NCBI GenBank assembly: GCA_040219515.1
Contig: JAVJSI010000007.1
Coordinates: forward strand, 124,001-188,000
Reading direction: 5' to 3'
DNA: 64,000 bases
From: Acidimicrobiales bacterium
GTDB taxonomy: Bacteria; Actinomycetota; Acidimicrobiia; Acidimicrobiales; Aldehydirespiratoraceae
Both the position numbers and the translations under genes were made by a program. Shown piece after piece: positions 1-8,554 of the stretch. Position 1 is the stretch's first letter; each line of letters starts with the position of its first letter. The notes below the pieces were generated by a model. That model was not told the origin of the DNA. It did no database searches and was given only the letters and a program-made list of their open reading frames with translations.

Positions 1-1
1 C

Positions 2-430
2 ATGAGCCACTCGATCAGCCATGCGGTCGAACACCTGCGTGCGAACCCGGGCCAGGTCGGTCTCGTCACCGGCGTGGGCATGCACATGACCAAACACGTC
101 GCCGCGATCTATTCGACCACGGCCGGCGAGCTCCCCGACCCCGCCCAACCCGTTCGTTCGCAGCAATGGGACGCACCCCCGCTCGTACCCGACGTCGCCA
201 TCGTGGAACGGGCCGACGGCCCGGCGAATGTGCTCGCCGCCACCGTCGTCCACTCCGGTGACGGCAGCGCCGGCCACGTCGTCGCAATCTGCGAGTTGGA
301 TGACGGCACCCGGTGCTATGCCCGTTCGGACGACGCCGACGCCATCGAGGTCGTCACCACGGCCGCATGGGTCGCAGCGAAGGCCCAGGTCGTGCCGGCC
401 GGCGACGGCACCAACGAGATCCGCTGGTAG
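2..430 (+). CDS. Thiolase-like acetyl-CoA acetyltransferase, C-terminal part (5' end outside the window)
   Basis: The frame is open from the window edge, so the visible ATG at base 2 is probably internal and only about 142 C-terminal residues are seen. The stretch GQVGLVTGVGMHMTKHVA resembles the C-terminal region of SCP-x/thiolase-like acetyl-CoA acetyltransferases of actinobacteria, which sit in lipid or steroid degradation. The segment that follows is a small beta-rich domain (VLAATVVHSGDG, GTRCYARSDD) of the kind often appended to that family. The catalytic Cys of the thiolase fold would lie upstream and cannot be checked. The gene converges on the PII-like gene, and the two stop codons are about 30 bp apart. 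The family assignment is fairly firm; substrate and pathway are not visible. Confidence 0.7.
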   Translation: MSHSISHAVEHLRANPGQVGLVTGVGMHMTKHVAAIYSTTAGELPDPAQPVRSQQWDAPPLVPDVAIVERADGPANVLAATVVHSGDGSAGHVVAICELDDGTRCYARSDDADAIEVVTTAAWVAAKAQVVPAGDGTNEIRW

Positions 431-442
431 TCGCCCCCGCAC

Positions 443-460
443 GCCCGTGTCCACGCGGGC
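443..460. terminator. Short hairpin between convergent stops
   Basis: GCCCGTG and CGCGGGC pair (seven base pairs with one G-U) around the loop TCCA. The hairpin directly abuts the stop codon of the PII-like gene and follows the thiolase stop by a dozen bases. There is no U-tract on either side, so a role as a bidirectional terminator rests only on position and stem. Confidence 0.3.
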
Positions 461-805
461 TCATTCGTCGACCCCGGGGGCCGTGAAGTACTCGGGCCGG
501 CTCACATGGGTCTCGCTCACGAACATCACGCCGTGGGTGTTGTCGAGCACTCGCCGAATGCCGGCGACCAGCGACTCGGCGTGCTCGATCGGAATGATGC
601 TGATGAGCAGCGAAAGACTGTTGCGGTCGTTGAAGAGCAGACGCCCTTCGTGTTGTCCGCCATGACCGAATCCCGACACTCCGTGGAGTGCCGTGTAGCC
701 CGTTGCCCCCGAGGCGAGCAACAGGTCCCGAATCGTGGGGACGTGCTCGCCGTCGATGACGACCTCGATTCGAGCCATGGGCGTCAACCCTGTCCAGCTG
801 TTCAT
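461..805 (-). CDS. PII-like signalling protein coupled to the DabB-DabA fusion gene
   Basis: This 114-residue protein has the beta-alpha-beta ferredoxin-like pattern of PII-like proteins: ARIEVVIDGEHVPTIRDLL, a glycine/histidine loop GVSGFGHGG about where a T-loop would be, then a second beta-alpha-beta half with LLISIIPIEHAESLV. Its ATG overlaps the stop of the preceding DabB-DabA gene as ATGA, so the two are almost certainly cotranscribed and translationally coupled. PII-like proteins encoded beside DUF2309/DabA or SbtA bicarbonate transporters elsewhere bind adenine nucleotides and modulate carbon uptake. By analogy this one probably senses nucleotide or bicarbonate state and gates the fused transporter. 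That function is inferred from context and fold; binding residues cannot be assigned from sequence alone. Confidence 0.75.
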   Translation of the reverse strand: MNSWTGLTPMARIEVVIDGEHVPTIRDLLLASGATGYTALHGVSGFGHGGQHEGRLLFNDRNSLSLLISIIPIEHAESLVAGIRRVLDNTHGVMFVSETHVSRPEYFTAPGVDE

Positions 806-3800
806 GCGTTGTCCTCTTTCGCTCTGGGAATGTGGCTTGCTGTGGGGAAGGGGTCGGCGTCGAACGCCTGAGGGGTTTCGATCCAGGTTCCGGACGGGGT
901 TCGTGTCGACCATCGTTCGTGCGGCTGCGAACGTCCGGCGATGCGAAGCCATGATCCTCCGGTCAGGGTCTGGAGGATGGGATTGGCGGCGATGATGCCT
1001 TCGATCCGGGTGAGGTCCGCCTGGATCACCGCCAGCAGCCGCACCGGCTGATGAAAGCGCCGACCGTCGACGTGGGTGCTCTGGAGTGGAAGCCCGACCC
1101 GGAGATCGCCGCCGTCGCCGGAGATCACCCCGGTGGTGCCGATCGGATTGTGGAGGAGCTTGTCGCCGGCGCCGAAGGCCTGGGGGTCCACGGTGGAGAA
1201 GTAGTACTGGCTGGAGATCCAGTGCCCGACGACGAGCGGCGCCGTCATGATGGTCTCCAGCACCCGGCCCGTGGGATCGTCCTCGGCGTCATAGGTGTGC
1301 AGGAAGGCGCGCCCCTCGAGGTCGATGCCGGCGGTCAACGACCGTGGGCCGATGATGAAGGCCGCGTTACGGGCGAGACCCCACTCGGGACGGACCTGGG
1401 CCCAGTCGGCGCCACGGTCGCGCACCTTCGACGCAGTCCCGGGCAAGTGGGTCGATCGCGCGGCCGCCTGACGTCGGCCGGCGACCTCGAGTGTCTCTTC
1501 CAGCGTGTCCACGAGCCGACGGTGTTCGGTGGGGATGTCGGCGACGTCGAGCAGGGTCACGCGATCGGCGGCGGTGTCGTGCAGACCGGCGGCGAACCAC
1601 GTGTCGTCGGGAATCGCGATTCCACGGGTCTCGAGGCCATGCCGCACGTCGGGTGAGTTGAGCAGTGCGGCCACGGCTCGAGCGTTGTCATCGCCGGAGG
1701 CTCCCGCGCATGCGCCACATTCGAGAGCAGTGGCGTGCGGGTTGTTCGTGGTGCGGCTGGTGTGGCCGCAGAGAACCACGATCGGCGCGAACCGATCGGT
1801 GAGCCCCATCGTCTTGAGCACCGACTCGGCGAAGAACGTCCGCTGCTCGAGGAGGACCTCGTCGTCATCGAGGAGCATCCGAGTCGGTGGCATCGCCGGC
1901 ATCGCCGACACGCCGGGCCGGAACGTCTTCCATGCGGCTCTGGGCCCGAGGAACCAGCCCGCGGTCTCGGCGAGGGCAAACGGCGAGCCCGGGCCGTGCT
2001 TCGCGCCGGCGTGGGCCGCGAGCAGCCCGGCCGCCGTGCGTTGACGGCCCAGCCCTGCGGCCGCCTGTTCGATGCAATGCTCGCGCGGCTGCTCTGATGC
2101 GCTGATGGCCGGTGCCACCAGCACCGGACACCGTGGTTCGTGGTGGTCCCATCCGAGCTTGCGGATCTGCATCGGTACGCCGAAGAACCCGGCGAATCCG
2201 ATCGTCTCGAAGTTGCCGAGCGCCTCGACGTGGCTGCGGAGCCCCTCGGAGCGGACATCGATGCAGAAGACCATCTGGGCGTCGGGACGAGTCGTCGCTC
2301 TCCCGGGGTCCAGGCGGCTGAGCTTGGAGAGGAGGCCGGCATCGATCGTCCGTTCCTGCGCCTCCAACCACAGCGAGGCCCGGTCCTGCGCCGGCACCTC
2401 GGACAGCACCGCCCGGATCGCTGCCCGGTCCGAGCGGCTCCCACGGGGGGCGAGAACGGCCGCCACCGCTGCGACCCTGGCATCGAGGAGGTCTTCGTCG
2501 CCGCTTTCTCCCTCGTCGTCTCGTTGCGCCGACCGCGACTCCGGTCGCGGGTCGACGACGGTCCCCGACCCGAACACCGCCGCCTCGAGCAGCGCCCGGA
2601 TCGCGACCACGTCGATCGGCGTCAACGGAGGCCGTTGCTCGTCGGGCTGGGCCCACTCGCTCCTCCACTTCGCCAGGCCGGACCAGCCGGCGAGGCGGCA
2701 CAACTGGCTGCGCACCTCGTCGACACGGTCATCGTCGGCGACGCCCGACACTGCGAAGGCGGCGTCGATGATCACCGCCGGATCCGAGCCGAGCGACTGG
2801 ACCCAACGGCGCGACGGGGCAGAGAGTAGCGACGCGAGCCGGGGATCGGCGACCATCAGTCGGCAGCCCATGGTCACGAAGCTCTCCCCCGCTCGATGAG
2901 CCGGCCAGTGGGGTGGCTCGACGTAGGCCGACAGCCATGACGACACCACGTCGTCCACGACCGCACCCGCGCGACCGAGTCCACGACGCTCGAGCGCAGT
3001 CGGCACTCTCGCCGGCTGCGGCGAGTCCGGCCCGTGCAGGAGATCGGCGACGATCACGTCGACGGGAGAGACCGCCTGTCCGCCGATCGCCACCGGAGCG
3101 CGCTCGCAGAGTTCCGTGAACCGGTAGAGGGCGACGTGGACGAGGTCACCGGCCCGCGAGAGGCCGAGTTCGTGGTCTCGCCGATATTCATCGAGTGTGA
3201 GGTGGGTCTTGGCACCGTGCCAACGACGCGCGGTCTCCGCCGCGGTGTCGAACCCGAGCGACTCCATCCCGCCGAGGGGGTTGACGGCGACGAAGGAGGA
3301 AAGCGGCCACTGCGGCGCGATCACGGCACTCGCTTGGGATACGTCGGCCCGGATCTCGGCCCGACGGGCACCCTTGGTCGACGGGACCACGAACTCCGAT
3401 GGTGGGGTCCCGGTCGACTCGGTCCGGAGTCGCCACGACACACTGTCGGATCCGCCCAGCCGCACCACCAGGTGCCGGAGACGGTCACGGGTGGCGGCGC
3501 CCCCCGTTCCCGGCAGCAGAACCAGCGTTCCCGCCGCGCCGGCGACGACAGCCATGACCGCCACGAGCTCGCCCGAACCCACGACCGTCGCGCCGGCCAC
3601 GGCCTCGACCGACGGCTTCATGAACGCCTCGGCGAGACGCAGGCCACCGACGTAGGTCATTGCGGCGACCACCGATCCGAGCGTGCCGACGACCACGGAG
3701 CCGATTGTGGTGAACGGCGCCCGCGTCAACCAGCCGTGCATGCCCGTTGCGATCGTGAGCCAGGCGAAGGCGAAGACGAGGATCTCGCCGGCCGGCGAGA

Positions 3801-4965
3801 CGTCGGGACGAATGACGGTCCCGGCCACCCCGACCGCCACCGCGGCGGCTGCCGCCGACGCGAGCAGGGCGGCGCTCCGTGGGATCTCGACCGCACCGGG
3901 GGGCCGCCGACGCGCCCGGAGACCCCCGGCCGCGGTGTCGCCGGAACCGAGGAACAGTGCAGCCTTGTACATGCCGTGGCCGGCGATGTGAAAGACCGCG
4001 CTGCTGAATGCGCCGACCGAACACTGGACCACCATGAAGGCCATCTGGGCAACCGTGGACCAGGCGAGGGTCCCCTTGACGTCGGAGCGCACCAGCATCG
4101 ACCCCGTGGCGACGACGATGGTGACGACGCCGAGGGCGAACGCCAGGGCCACCGCGATGTCCGATGCCACGAACGGCGACGCGAACCGCAGGAGCAACAA
4201 CCCCGCTCCGCTCACCAGACCGGCATGCACCAGGGCCGAGACCGGTGTCGGTGCCGCCAGCGTCCCGATCAACCAGCGTTGGAACGGCACCATCGCGGAG
4301 CGCGACGCTCCGGCGACCACGACCAACACCATGACCACGTCCAGCGTCTCGAAACCGAGGGTGGTGGAGTTCCGCAGCGCGTCTGTCGCGTCGGCGGCAT
4401 TGCCGGTCAGGATTCCATCGCTGTGACGCGAGGCCAGGACGAGCCCGCCCAGCAGGGCCAGGTCACCGATCAGGAGCGTGCGCCGGATACGCGCTCGGGC
4501 CCGACGCGCCGTCGACCATGTCGACTCGAAGCCGACCAGCCCGACGAGGGCCCATCCGGACAGGATCCAACCGAGCGCCAGCAACAGGGGCGACACAGGA
4601 AGCACCACCATCGCCGATCCGAATGCCACAATTCCGACCAGCGCGAAGTAGCGGCTCGCACGGCCGTCGTCGTCGAGCGACCGGGACGAGAAGCCGGCGA
4701 TCACCGCAACGGTCCCCATGACGACGGTGAGCAACAGGGCACTCACCCGGTCGATCGAAGCATCCATCCATTCGGCGGTGACGATCGTTCCGTCCTCGTC
4801 GAGGCCGCTCATCACGACCAGGACGAGCGCCGCGGCGAAGGCGAGCACCCCGGCCAGCGTCACCACTCGAGCAGATCGACGGGCATCCCCGAGGGAAAGG
4901 GCCAGGGCCGCACCGACGAGCGGCGCGAACGCCGCGACGACGACGGCGACGCTTGCGGGTATCAC
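802..4965 (-). CDS. Fused DabB-DabA inorganic-carbon transporter (NuoL-like membrane domain plus DUF2309 carbonic-anhydrase-like domain)
   Basis: One 1387-residue frame carries two proteins that are usually separate. Residues about 1-490 are a polytopic proton-translocating domain of the NuoL/MrpA/DabB family, with the family signature APTPVSALVHAGL and a later HGMYKAALFLG helix that keeps the conserved Lys. From about residue 550 (APQWPLSSFVAVNPLGG) to the end it is DabA (DUF2309). The beta-carbonic-anhydrase-like zinc set is intact: Cys901 and Asp903 in FCIDVRSEG, His1068 in VVLCGHTSRTTNNP, and Cys1083 in ECGACAG. The His-Cys gap of 15 matches characterised DabA. Such complexes couple cation or proton flux to CO2 hydration, accumulating bicarbonate in the cytoplasm. 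The GTG start has GGAG four bases upstream. No carboxysome or RuBisCO gene is in the window, so bicarbonate may feed carboxylases of heterotrophic metabolism (inference). Confidence 0.88.
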   Translation of the reverse strand: MIPASVAVVVAAFAPLVGAALALSLGDARRSARVVTLAGVLAFAAALVLVVMSGLDEDGTIVTAEWMDASIDRVSALLLTVVMGTVAVIAGFSSRSLDDDGRASRYFALVGIVAFGSAMVVLPVSPLLLALGWILSGWALVGLVGFESTWSTARRARARIRRTLLIGDLALLGGLVLASRHSDGILTGNAADATDALRNSTTLGFETLDVVMVLVVVAGASRSAMVPFQRWLIGTLAAPTPVSALVHAGLVSGAGLLLLRFASPFVASDIAVALAFALGVVTIVVATGSMLVRSDVKGTLAWSTVAQMAFMVVQCSVGAFSSAVFHIAGHGMYKAALFLGSGDTAAGGLRARRRPPGAVEIPRSAALLASAAAAAVAVGVAGTVIRPDVSPAGEILVFAFAWLTIATGMHGWLTRAPFTTIGSVVVGTLGSVVAAMTYVGGLRLAEAFMKPSVEAVAGATVVGSGELVAVMAVVAGAAGTLVLLPGTGGAATRDRLRHLVVRLGGSDSVSWRLRTESTGTPPSEFVVPSTKGARRAEIRADVSQASAVIAPQWPLSSFVAVNPLGGMESLGFDTAAETARRWHGAKTHLTLDEYRRDHELGLSRAGDLVHVALYRFTELCERAPVAIGGQAVSPVDVIVADLLHGPDSPQPARVPTALERRGLGRAGAVVDDVVSSWLSAYVEPPHWPAHRAGESFVTMGCRLMVADPRLASLLSAPSRRWVQSLGSDPAVIIDAAFAVSGVADDDRVDEVRSQLCRLAGWSGLAKWRSEWAQPDEQRPPLTPIDVVAIRALLEAAVFGSGTVVDPRPESRSAQRDDEGESGDEDLLDARVAAVAAVLAPRGSRSDRAAIRAVLSEVPAQDRASLWLEAQERTIDAGLLSKLSRLDPGRATTRPDAQMVFCIDVRSEGLRSHVEALGNFETIGFAGFFGVPMQIRKLGWDHHEPRCPVLVAPAISASEQPREHCIEQAAAGLGRQRTAAGLLAAHAGAKHGPGSPFALAETAGWFLGPRAAWKTFRPGVSAMPAMPPTRMLLDDDEVLLEQRTFFAESVLKTMGLTDRFAPIVVLCGHTSRTTNNPHATALECGACAGASGDDNARAVAALLNSPDVRHGLETRGIAIPDDTWFAAGLHDTAADRVTLLDVADIPTEHRRLVDTLEETLEVAGRRQAAARSTHLPGTASKVRDRGADWAQVRPEWGLARNAAFIIGPRSLTAGIDLEGRAFLHTYDAEDDPTGRVLETIMTAPLVVGHWISSQYYFSTVDPQAFGAGDKLLHNPIGTTGVISGDGGDLRVGLPLQSTHVDGRRFHQPVRLLAVIQADLTRIEGIIAANPILQTLTGGSWLRIAGRSQPHERWSTRTPSGTWIETPQAFDADPFPTASHIPRAKEDNA

Positions 4966-5049
4966 TTCGCTCCGATCGAACGGTGACGGGCACGCGCCGC
5001 GGTACGCCCCCCGAGTTCATCGACCCGACCTGTCTCTGCCCCAACTGAA

Positions 5050-5099
5050 TGCATGGGTTGCAATATATGTATTCTGTTTCATGTATTGCAACCCATGCA
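5050..5099. promoter_or_regulatory. Long perfect inverted repeat in the dab/regulator intergenic region (candidate operator)
   Basis: TGCATGGGTTGCAATA (5050-5065) is matched by its exact reverse complement at 5084-5099, a 16-bp arm on each side of an 18-bp AT-rich spacer. It lies 24 bp before the regulator start and 84 bp before the DAB start, where divergent promoters would be. The spacer is notably AT-rich for this genome. The likely ligand is the adjacent winged-helix protein as autoregulator and regulator of dab. That is an inference from position and symmetry. Confidence 0.6.
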
Positions 5100-5123
5100 A
5101 CGAGGTTGTGTAGAGTTGGCGCG

Positions 5124-5438
5124 GTGGCCTCACGTTCCGACTCTCGCTCATGGACGTTCCTCACCAACCACGCCCACGTGCTGCTTGCCATCTCTTCGAC
5201 GCCCGACATCCGGATCCGCGACCTCGCACTGCTCGTGGGTGTCACCGAACGAACGGCGATGCAGATCATCGACGATCTGGAAGCCGGCGGATACATCACC
5301 AGAGAGCGACTCGGCCGCCGCAACCGCTACCACATCGATCGGGCGCACCCGTTGCGACATCCTCTCGAGGAGCACCACGAGATCGACGCGCTCCTCCGAG
5401 CGGTCTCCCATGAGACCGCCGACCCGCCGGCACCCTGA
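5124..5438 (+). CDS. Winged-helix (MarR/ArsR-like) transcriptional regulator divergent from the DAB gene
   Basis: This 104-residue protein is essentially one winged helix-turn-helix: TFLTNHAHVLLAISSTPDIR, then a recognition segment LALLVGVTERTAMQIIDDL and the wing GYITRERLGRRNRYHI. The C-terminus is short (HPLRHPLEEHHEIDALL) and may dimerise. No effector-binding domain or metal-binding Cys/His cluster is obvious. I chose the GTG at 5124 because the frame upstream runs into the inverted repeat. It is divergent from the DabB-DabA gene across 158 bp containing a 16-bp-arm palindrome, so it probably regulates both itself and the transporter. Repressor or activator, and the signal, cannot be told from sequence. 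Confidence 0.75.
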   Translation: MASRSDSRSWTFLTNHAHVLLAISSTPDIRIRDLALLVGVTERTAMQIIDDLEAGGYITRERLGRRNRYHIDRAHPLRHPLEEHHEIDALLRAVSHETADPPAP

Positions 5439-5467
5439 TATTCCCTGAACCTATATTCTCCAATCCT

Positions 5468-6247
5468 ATGATGAATAGCTCGATCCTCGACCGGTTCCGA
5501 CTCGACGGAAAGGTGGCGGTCGTGACCGGGGCCTCGTCCGGACTCGGGGTCGCGTTCGCGCGGGCGCTCGCCGAGGCGGGTGCCGATGTCGCCCTCGGGG
5601 CCCGCCGAGTCGACCGGCTCGAGGACACCCGGACCCTCGTGGAAGCCAGGGGCCGGCGCGGCATCGCGGTGCGATGCGATGTGACCGAACCCGGCGACTG
5701 CGAACAACTCATCGGCGAGACCGTCGACCAACTCGGCCGGGTCGACATCCTCGTCAACAACGCCGGTGTGGCGTCCGCAGTGCCGAGCACCCGCGAGGAG
5801 CCCGACAACTTCCGCAACGTCATGAACGTCAACGTGAACGGCACCTACTGGATGTCACAGGCCGCCGCCCGGGTCATGCCGGCCGGCTCCGCCATCGTGA
5901 ACATCGGCAGCGTGACCGGCTACATCTCCGCCGGACTCCCCCAGGCGGCCTACGTCACGAGCAAGACGGCGCTCATCGGACTCACCCGCGACCTCGCCCA
6001 GCAGTGGACCGGCCGCAAGGGCATCCGGGTCAACACGCTGGCGCTCGGCTGGTTCCCCACCGACATGACCGCCGCCCACGCCGACGGCTACCTCGACAAG
6101 ATCGCCGAGATCGCGCCGATGGGGCGACTGGGCGACGCAGAGGAGGCCGCCGCCGCGCTGGTGTTCCTCGCCAGCCCCGCGTCGTCGTACGTGACCGGCA
6201 CAGTCCTGTTGGCCGACGGCGGCATCCTCACGTCGCTCACGGTCTGA
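5468..6247 (+). CDS. SDR-family NAD(P)-dependent oxidoreductase
   Basis: Classical short-chain dehydrogenase of 259 residues. The nucleotide-binding TGASSGLG lies near residue 20, NNAG near residue 97, and the catalytic set is Ser148 (NIGSVTG), Tyr162 and Lys166 (AAYVTSK). It lacks any appended domain. Most similar in style to glucose-1-dehydrogenase or 3-oxoacyl-ACP reductase-like SDRs, but the substrate cannot be read from sequence. ADVALGARRVDRLED after the glycine motif has an Arg pair that may favour NADP(H). Two ATG codons (5468 and 5471) are adjacent; the first is used here. It follows the winged-helix gene by 29 bp on the same strand and could share its transcript. Confidence 0.85.
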   Translation: MMNSSILDRFRLDGKVAVVTGASSGLGVAFARALAEAGADVALGARRVDRLEDTRTLVEARGRRGIAVRCDVTEPGDCEQLIGETVDQLGRVDILVNNAGVASAVPSTREEPDNFRNVMNVNVNGTYWMSQAAARVMPAGSAIVNIGSVTGYISAGLPQAAYVTSKTALIGLTRDLAQQWTGRKGIRVNTLALGWFPTDMTAAHADGYLDKIAEIAPMGRLGDAEEAAAALVFLASPASSYVTGTVLLADGGILTSLTV

Positions 6248-6272
6248 GCCGAGAGCAGCGTGGTCAGGTCCC

Positions 6273-7553
6273 CTACTCGCGCTCGGCGGCCGACGTGTTC
6301 GGGGCACCGAGCCACCGCAGGACCGGTGCGGCGAGCGTGCCGTGGACGAAGAGCGACAACACGATACTGAGGGCGACCACGGTCCACAGGGTCGATGCCT
6401 CGGCGAAGTCGGCGGTGCTGAGCGCGTAGGCCAGGTAGAAGATCGAGCCGATCCCCTTGATGCCGAAGAAGGCGATGGTGGCTCGCTGTCCGTTGCCCAG
6501 ACCGGAACCGATGAGCGCGACGAGTCCGACCGCCGGGCGGACGACCAGCACCACCGCCACCGCAACCAGCACATCTCGCAGCGCAACACCCTCGAGAACC
6601 CCGGTCGTGAGCGACGCGCCGAAGAGCACGACGATGATCACGACGAGCACATGCTCGAGCTGCTCGACGAACCTGTGGAGCACGCGGTGGTAGTCGTGGT
6701 GGCGCTCGAAGCTCCGTACGGTGACCCCGGCCGCGAAAACGGCGAGAAAGCCGTAGCCGGAGATCGCTTCCGCGGCGGCGTAGGCGGTGAGCAACGTCGC
6801 CACGCCGACGAATCCGTCGCCCGCCTCCGAGAGCTTGGCCAGCCGCCTCGGCGGGAGGAACGCGAGGCGGCCCACGAGCCAGCCGACCACCACGCCGACC
6901 ACCGCACCCGCGGCGACGCGGTAGATCAGGTCCACGGCAAACCAGCGGACGACGTCGCCCGTTTCCACCGAGCCGGCGACGAGGAGGATCGCGGCATACA
7001 CGAACGGGAAGGCCAGCGCGTCGTTGAGACCCGCCTCACTGGTCAGCGTGGTGAGCACCTCGTCATGGATCGCCTCGGTGCCCTCATCGCCGTCACCGCC
7101 CGATGTGGGCTCACCGACCTGCACCTCGCGAGCGAGTACCGGGTCGGTGGGTGCCAGGACCGCTCCCAGGAGCAACGCGCTCGCAAGCGGCAGTCCGAGC
7201 ACCCCGATGCCCAGCAGCGTCGTGGCCGCGATCCCGAGAGGCATCGCGATACCGAGCAACCGCCATGTCGTGCTCCAGCGTCGCCACCCGATCGGCCGAT
7301 CGATTGCCAGGCCGGCGGCCATGAGCGAGACGAGGACGCCGAACTCCGTGAGCCGCTCGGTCACCTCGAGTTCCACGGTGGCGTCGGGCACGACGTCGGA
7401 ACCAACCGCAAGATGCAGCCCCGCACCCAGCGTGACCATGATCATCGGCACCGACACCGGGCGCTCCGCCACGATCGCGGGGAGTACAGCCGCCACCAGC
7501 GCGGCGAAACCGACCACCAGAACCACCGACTCGTACGGATCCGTGGAGATCAT
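6273..7553 (-). CDS. CPA1-family Na+(K+)/H+ antiporter
   Basis: The 426-residue protein is almost entirely hydrophobic with about a dozen membrane segments. Hallmarks of the CPA1 (NhaP) branch are LLGAVLAPTDPVLA in the discontinuous helix region and TSEAGLNDALAFP, which carries the Asn-Asp ion-binding pair. A short soluble loop GEPTSGGDGDEGTEA separates them. There is no C-terminal RCK or cyclic-nucleotide domain. Expected role: exchange of Na+ or K+ for H+ at the cytoplasmic membrane for pH and ion homeostasis. It converges on the SDR gene (25 bp between stops) and is followed upstream by a 137-bp gap before the zinc permease gene, in which I see no feature. Confidence 0.87.
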   Translation of the reverse strand: MISTDPYESVVLVVGFAALVAAVLPAIVAERPVSVPMIMVTLGAGLHLAVGSDVVPDATVELEVTERLTEFGVLVSLMAAGLAIDRPIGWRRWSTTWRLLGIAMPLGIAATTLLGIGVLGLPLASALLLGAVLAPTDPVLAREVQVGEPTSGGDGDEGTEAIHDEVLTTLTSEAGLNDALAFPFVYAAILLVAGSVETGDVVRWFAVDLIYRVAAGAVVGVVVGWLVGRLAFLPPRRLAKLSEAGDGFVGVATLLTAYAAAEAISGYGFLAVFAAGVTVRSFERHHDYHRVLHRFVEQLEHVLVVIIVVLFGASLTTGVLEGVALRDVLVAVAVVLVVRPAVGLVALIGSGLGNGQRATIAFFGIKGIGSIFYLAYALSTADFAEASTLWTVVALSIVLSLFVHGTLAAPVLRWLGAPNTSAAERE

Positions 7554-7690
7554 GCGGTCCGGGCAACCTGTTCCTCGACTGTGGAGAGCATCGCCGTTCG
7601 CGAGCCTCGGTGCGTTGAACTACCCAACACCGCACGTCCGCAAACACCCCGACGTGTGACGCGAGAAGACCGGTGGCAGTCCCGAGCGTC

Positions 7691-8539
7691 TCAGGCGATG
7701 ACGACAGGCTGATCGGTTCGACGTAGCGCAACGACGGCCTCGCGTCCGGCCAGCACGATGAAGAACTGCAAGACGCTGAACCCCGCGATGGTGGCGCCAC
7801 CCGCGGTGCCGTGATGGAAGCTCACCACCAACCCCGCAGCCACGGCGACCGTACCGAGCAGCATCGAGGTGACCATGATGGCCGGGACACGATGCACGAG
7901 GAGCGACGCGGTGGCAGGCGGTCCCACCAGGAGGCCGAAGACCAGCAACGTCCCGATTGCCTGGAAGCTGGCCACGATACTCAGCGCCAGCAACCCCAAC
8001 AGCGCAGCCTGCGCGAGTTGCGGACGCATGCCCAAGGTCTGCGCCTTGGCCCGATTGAACGTCAGGGCAAGAAACGGCCGATACAACACGACCGTCGAGA
8101 CGACCACGATGGCCGTCGCCACGATCTGGTTGCGGATGTCACCGCGGGTGACGCCCAACACGTCGCCGAACAACAGCGCGGTCACTTCGGTCGAGAACGA
8201 GCGAGCCCGCGACACGATCACGATCCCCAGTGACAGCATCCCGACGAACAACAACCCGATCGCGGTGTCCTCGCGGACAATCGTCCGGTTCGACACGACG
8301 CTCACCAGTCCGCTCATCACCAGTGCGGCCACGAAGGCGCCGATGATCGGACTGAAGCCCCACAGCACCGCGAGCGCAATACCGGGGATGACGCCGTGGG
8401 CCAGCGCGTCGCCGAGAAACGCCAGCCCGCGCAGGACGACCCAGGTCCCCACCAACGATGTGGCAACGACCGCGATCAGGCTTCCGATGAGCGCCCGCTG
8501 CATGAACGCGGGTTCGAATGCTTCGAAGAGATAGTCCAT
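7691..8539 (-). CDS. znuB: Zinc ABC transporter permease (ABC-3 family)
   Basis: A 282-residue integral membrane protein of the ABC-3 metal permease family, with around eight hydrophobic segments and the conserved pieces LRGLAFLGDALAHGVIPG and ALLFGDVLGVTRGDI. It lies 15 bp downstream of the substrate-binding lipoprotein gene on the same strand, so the two are one operon. The ATPase is encoded divergently, so a complete importer is present at the locus. Assignment to zinc rather than manganese follows from the His-rich partner protein and the Fur-family gene beside the ATPase; the permease alone does not distinguish them. Confidence 0.88.
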   Translation of the reverse strand: MDYLFEAFEPAFMQRALIGSLIAVVATSLVGTWVVLRGLAFLGDALAHGVIPGIALAVLWGFSPIIGAFVAALVMSGLVSVVSNRTIVREDTAIGLLFVGMLSLGIVIVSRARSFSTEVTALLFGDVLGVTRGDIRNQIVATAIVVVSTVVLYRPFLALTFNRAKAQTLGMRPQLAQAALLGLLALSIVASFQAIGTLLVFGLLVGPPATASLLVHRVPAIMVTSMLLGTVAVAAGLVVSFHHGTAGGATIAGFSVLQFFIVLAGREAVVALRRTDQPVVIA

Positions 8540-8554
8540 CGCCGACAGGCCGCC

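Noticed and set aside
3034-4986. Long open frame on the plus strand opposite the DAB gene
   Set aside because: Its translation is rich in Arg, Gly, His and Asp without hydrophobic or conserved segments, as expected for an antisense frame of a GC-rich gene.
802-5438. Respiratory complex I or Mrp antiporter fragment
   Set aside because: The membrane domain is NuoL-like, but fusion to an intact DUF2309 domain and the PII-like neighbour identify a DAB-type system; no other nuo or mrp genes are nearby.
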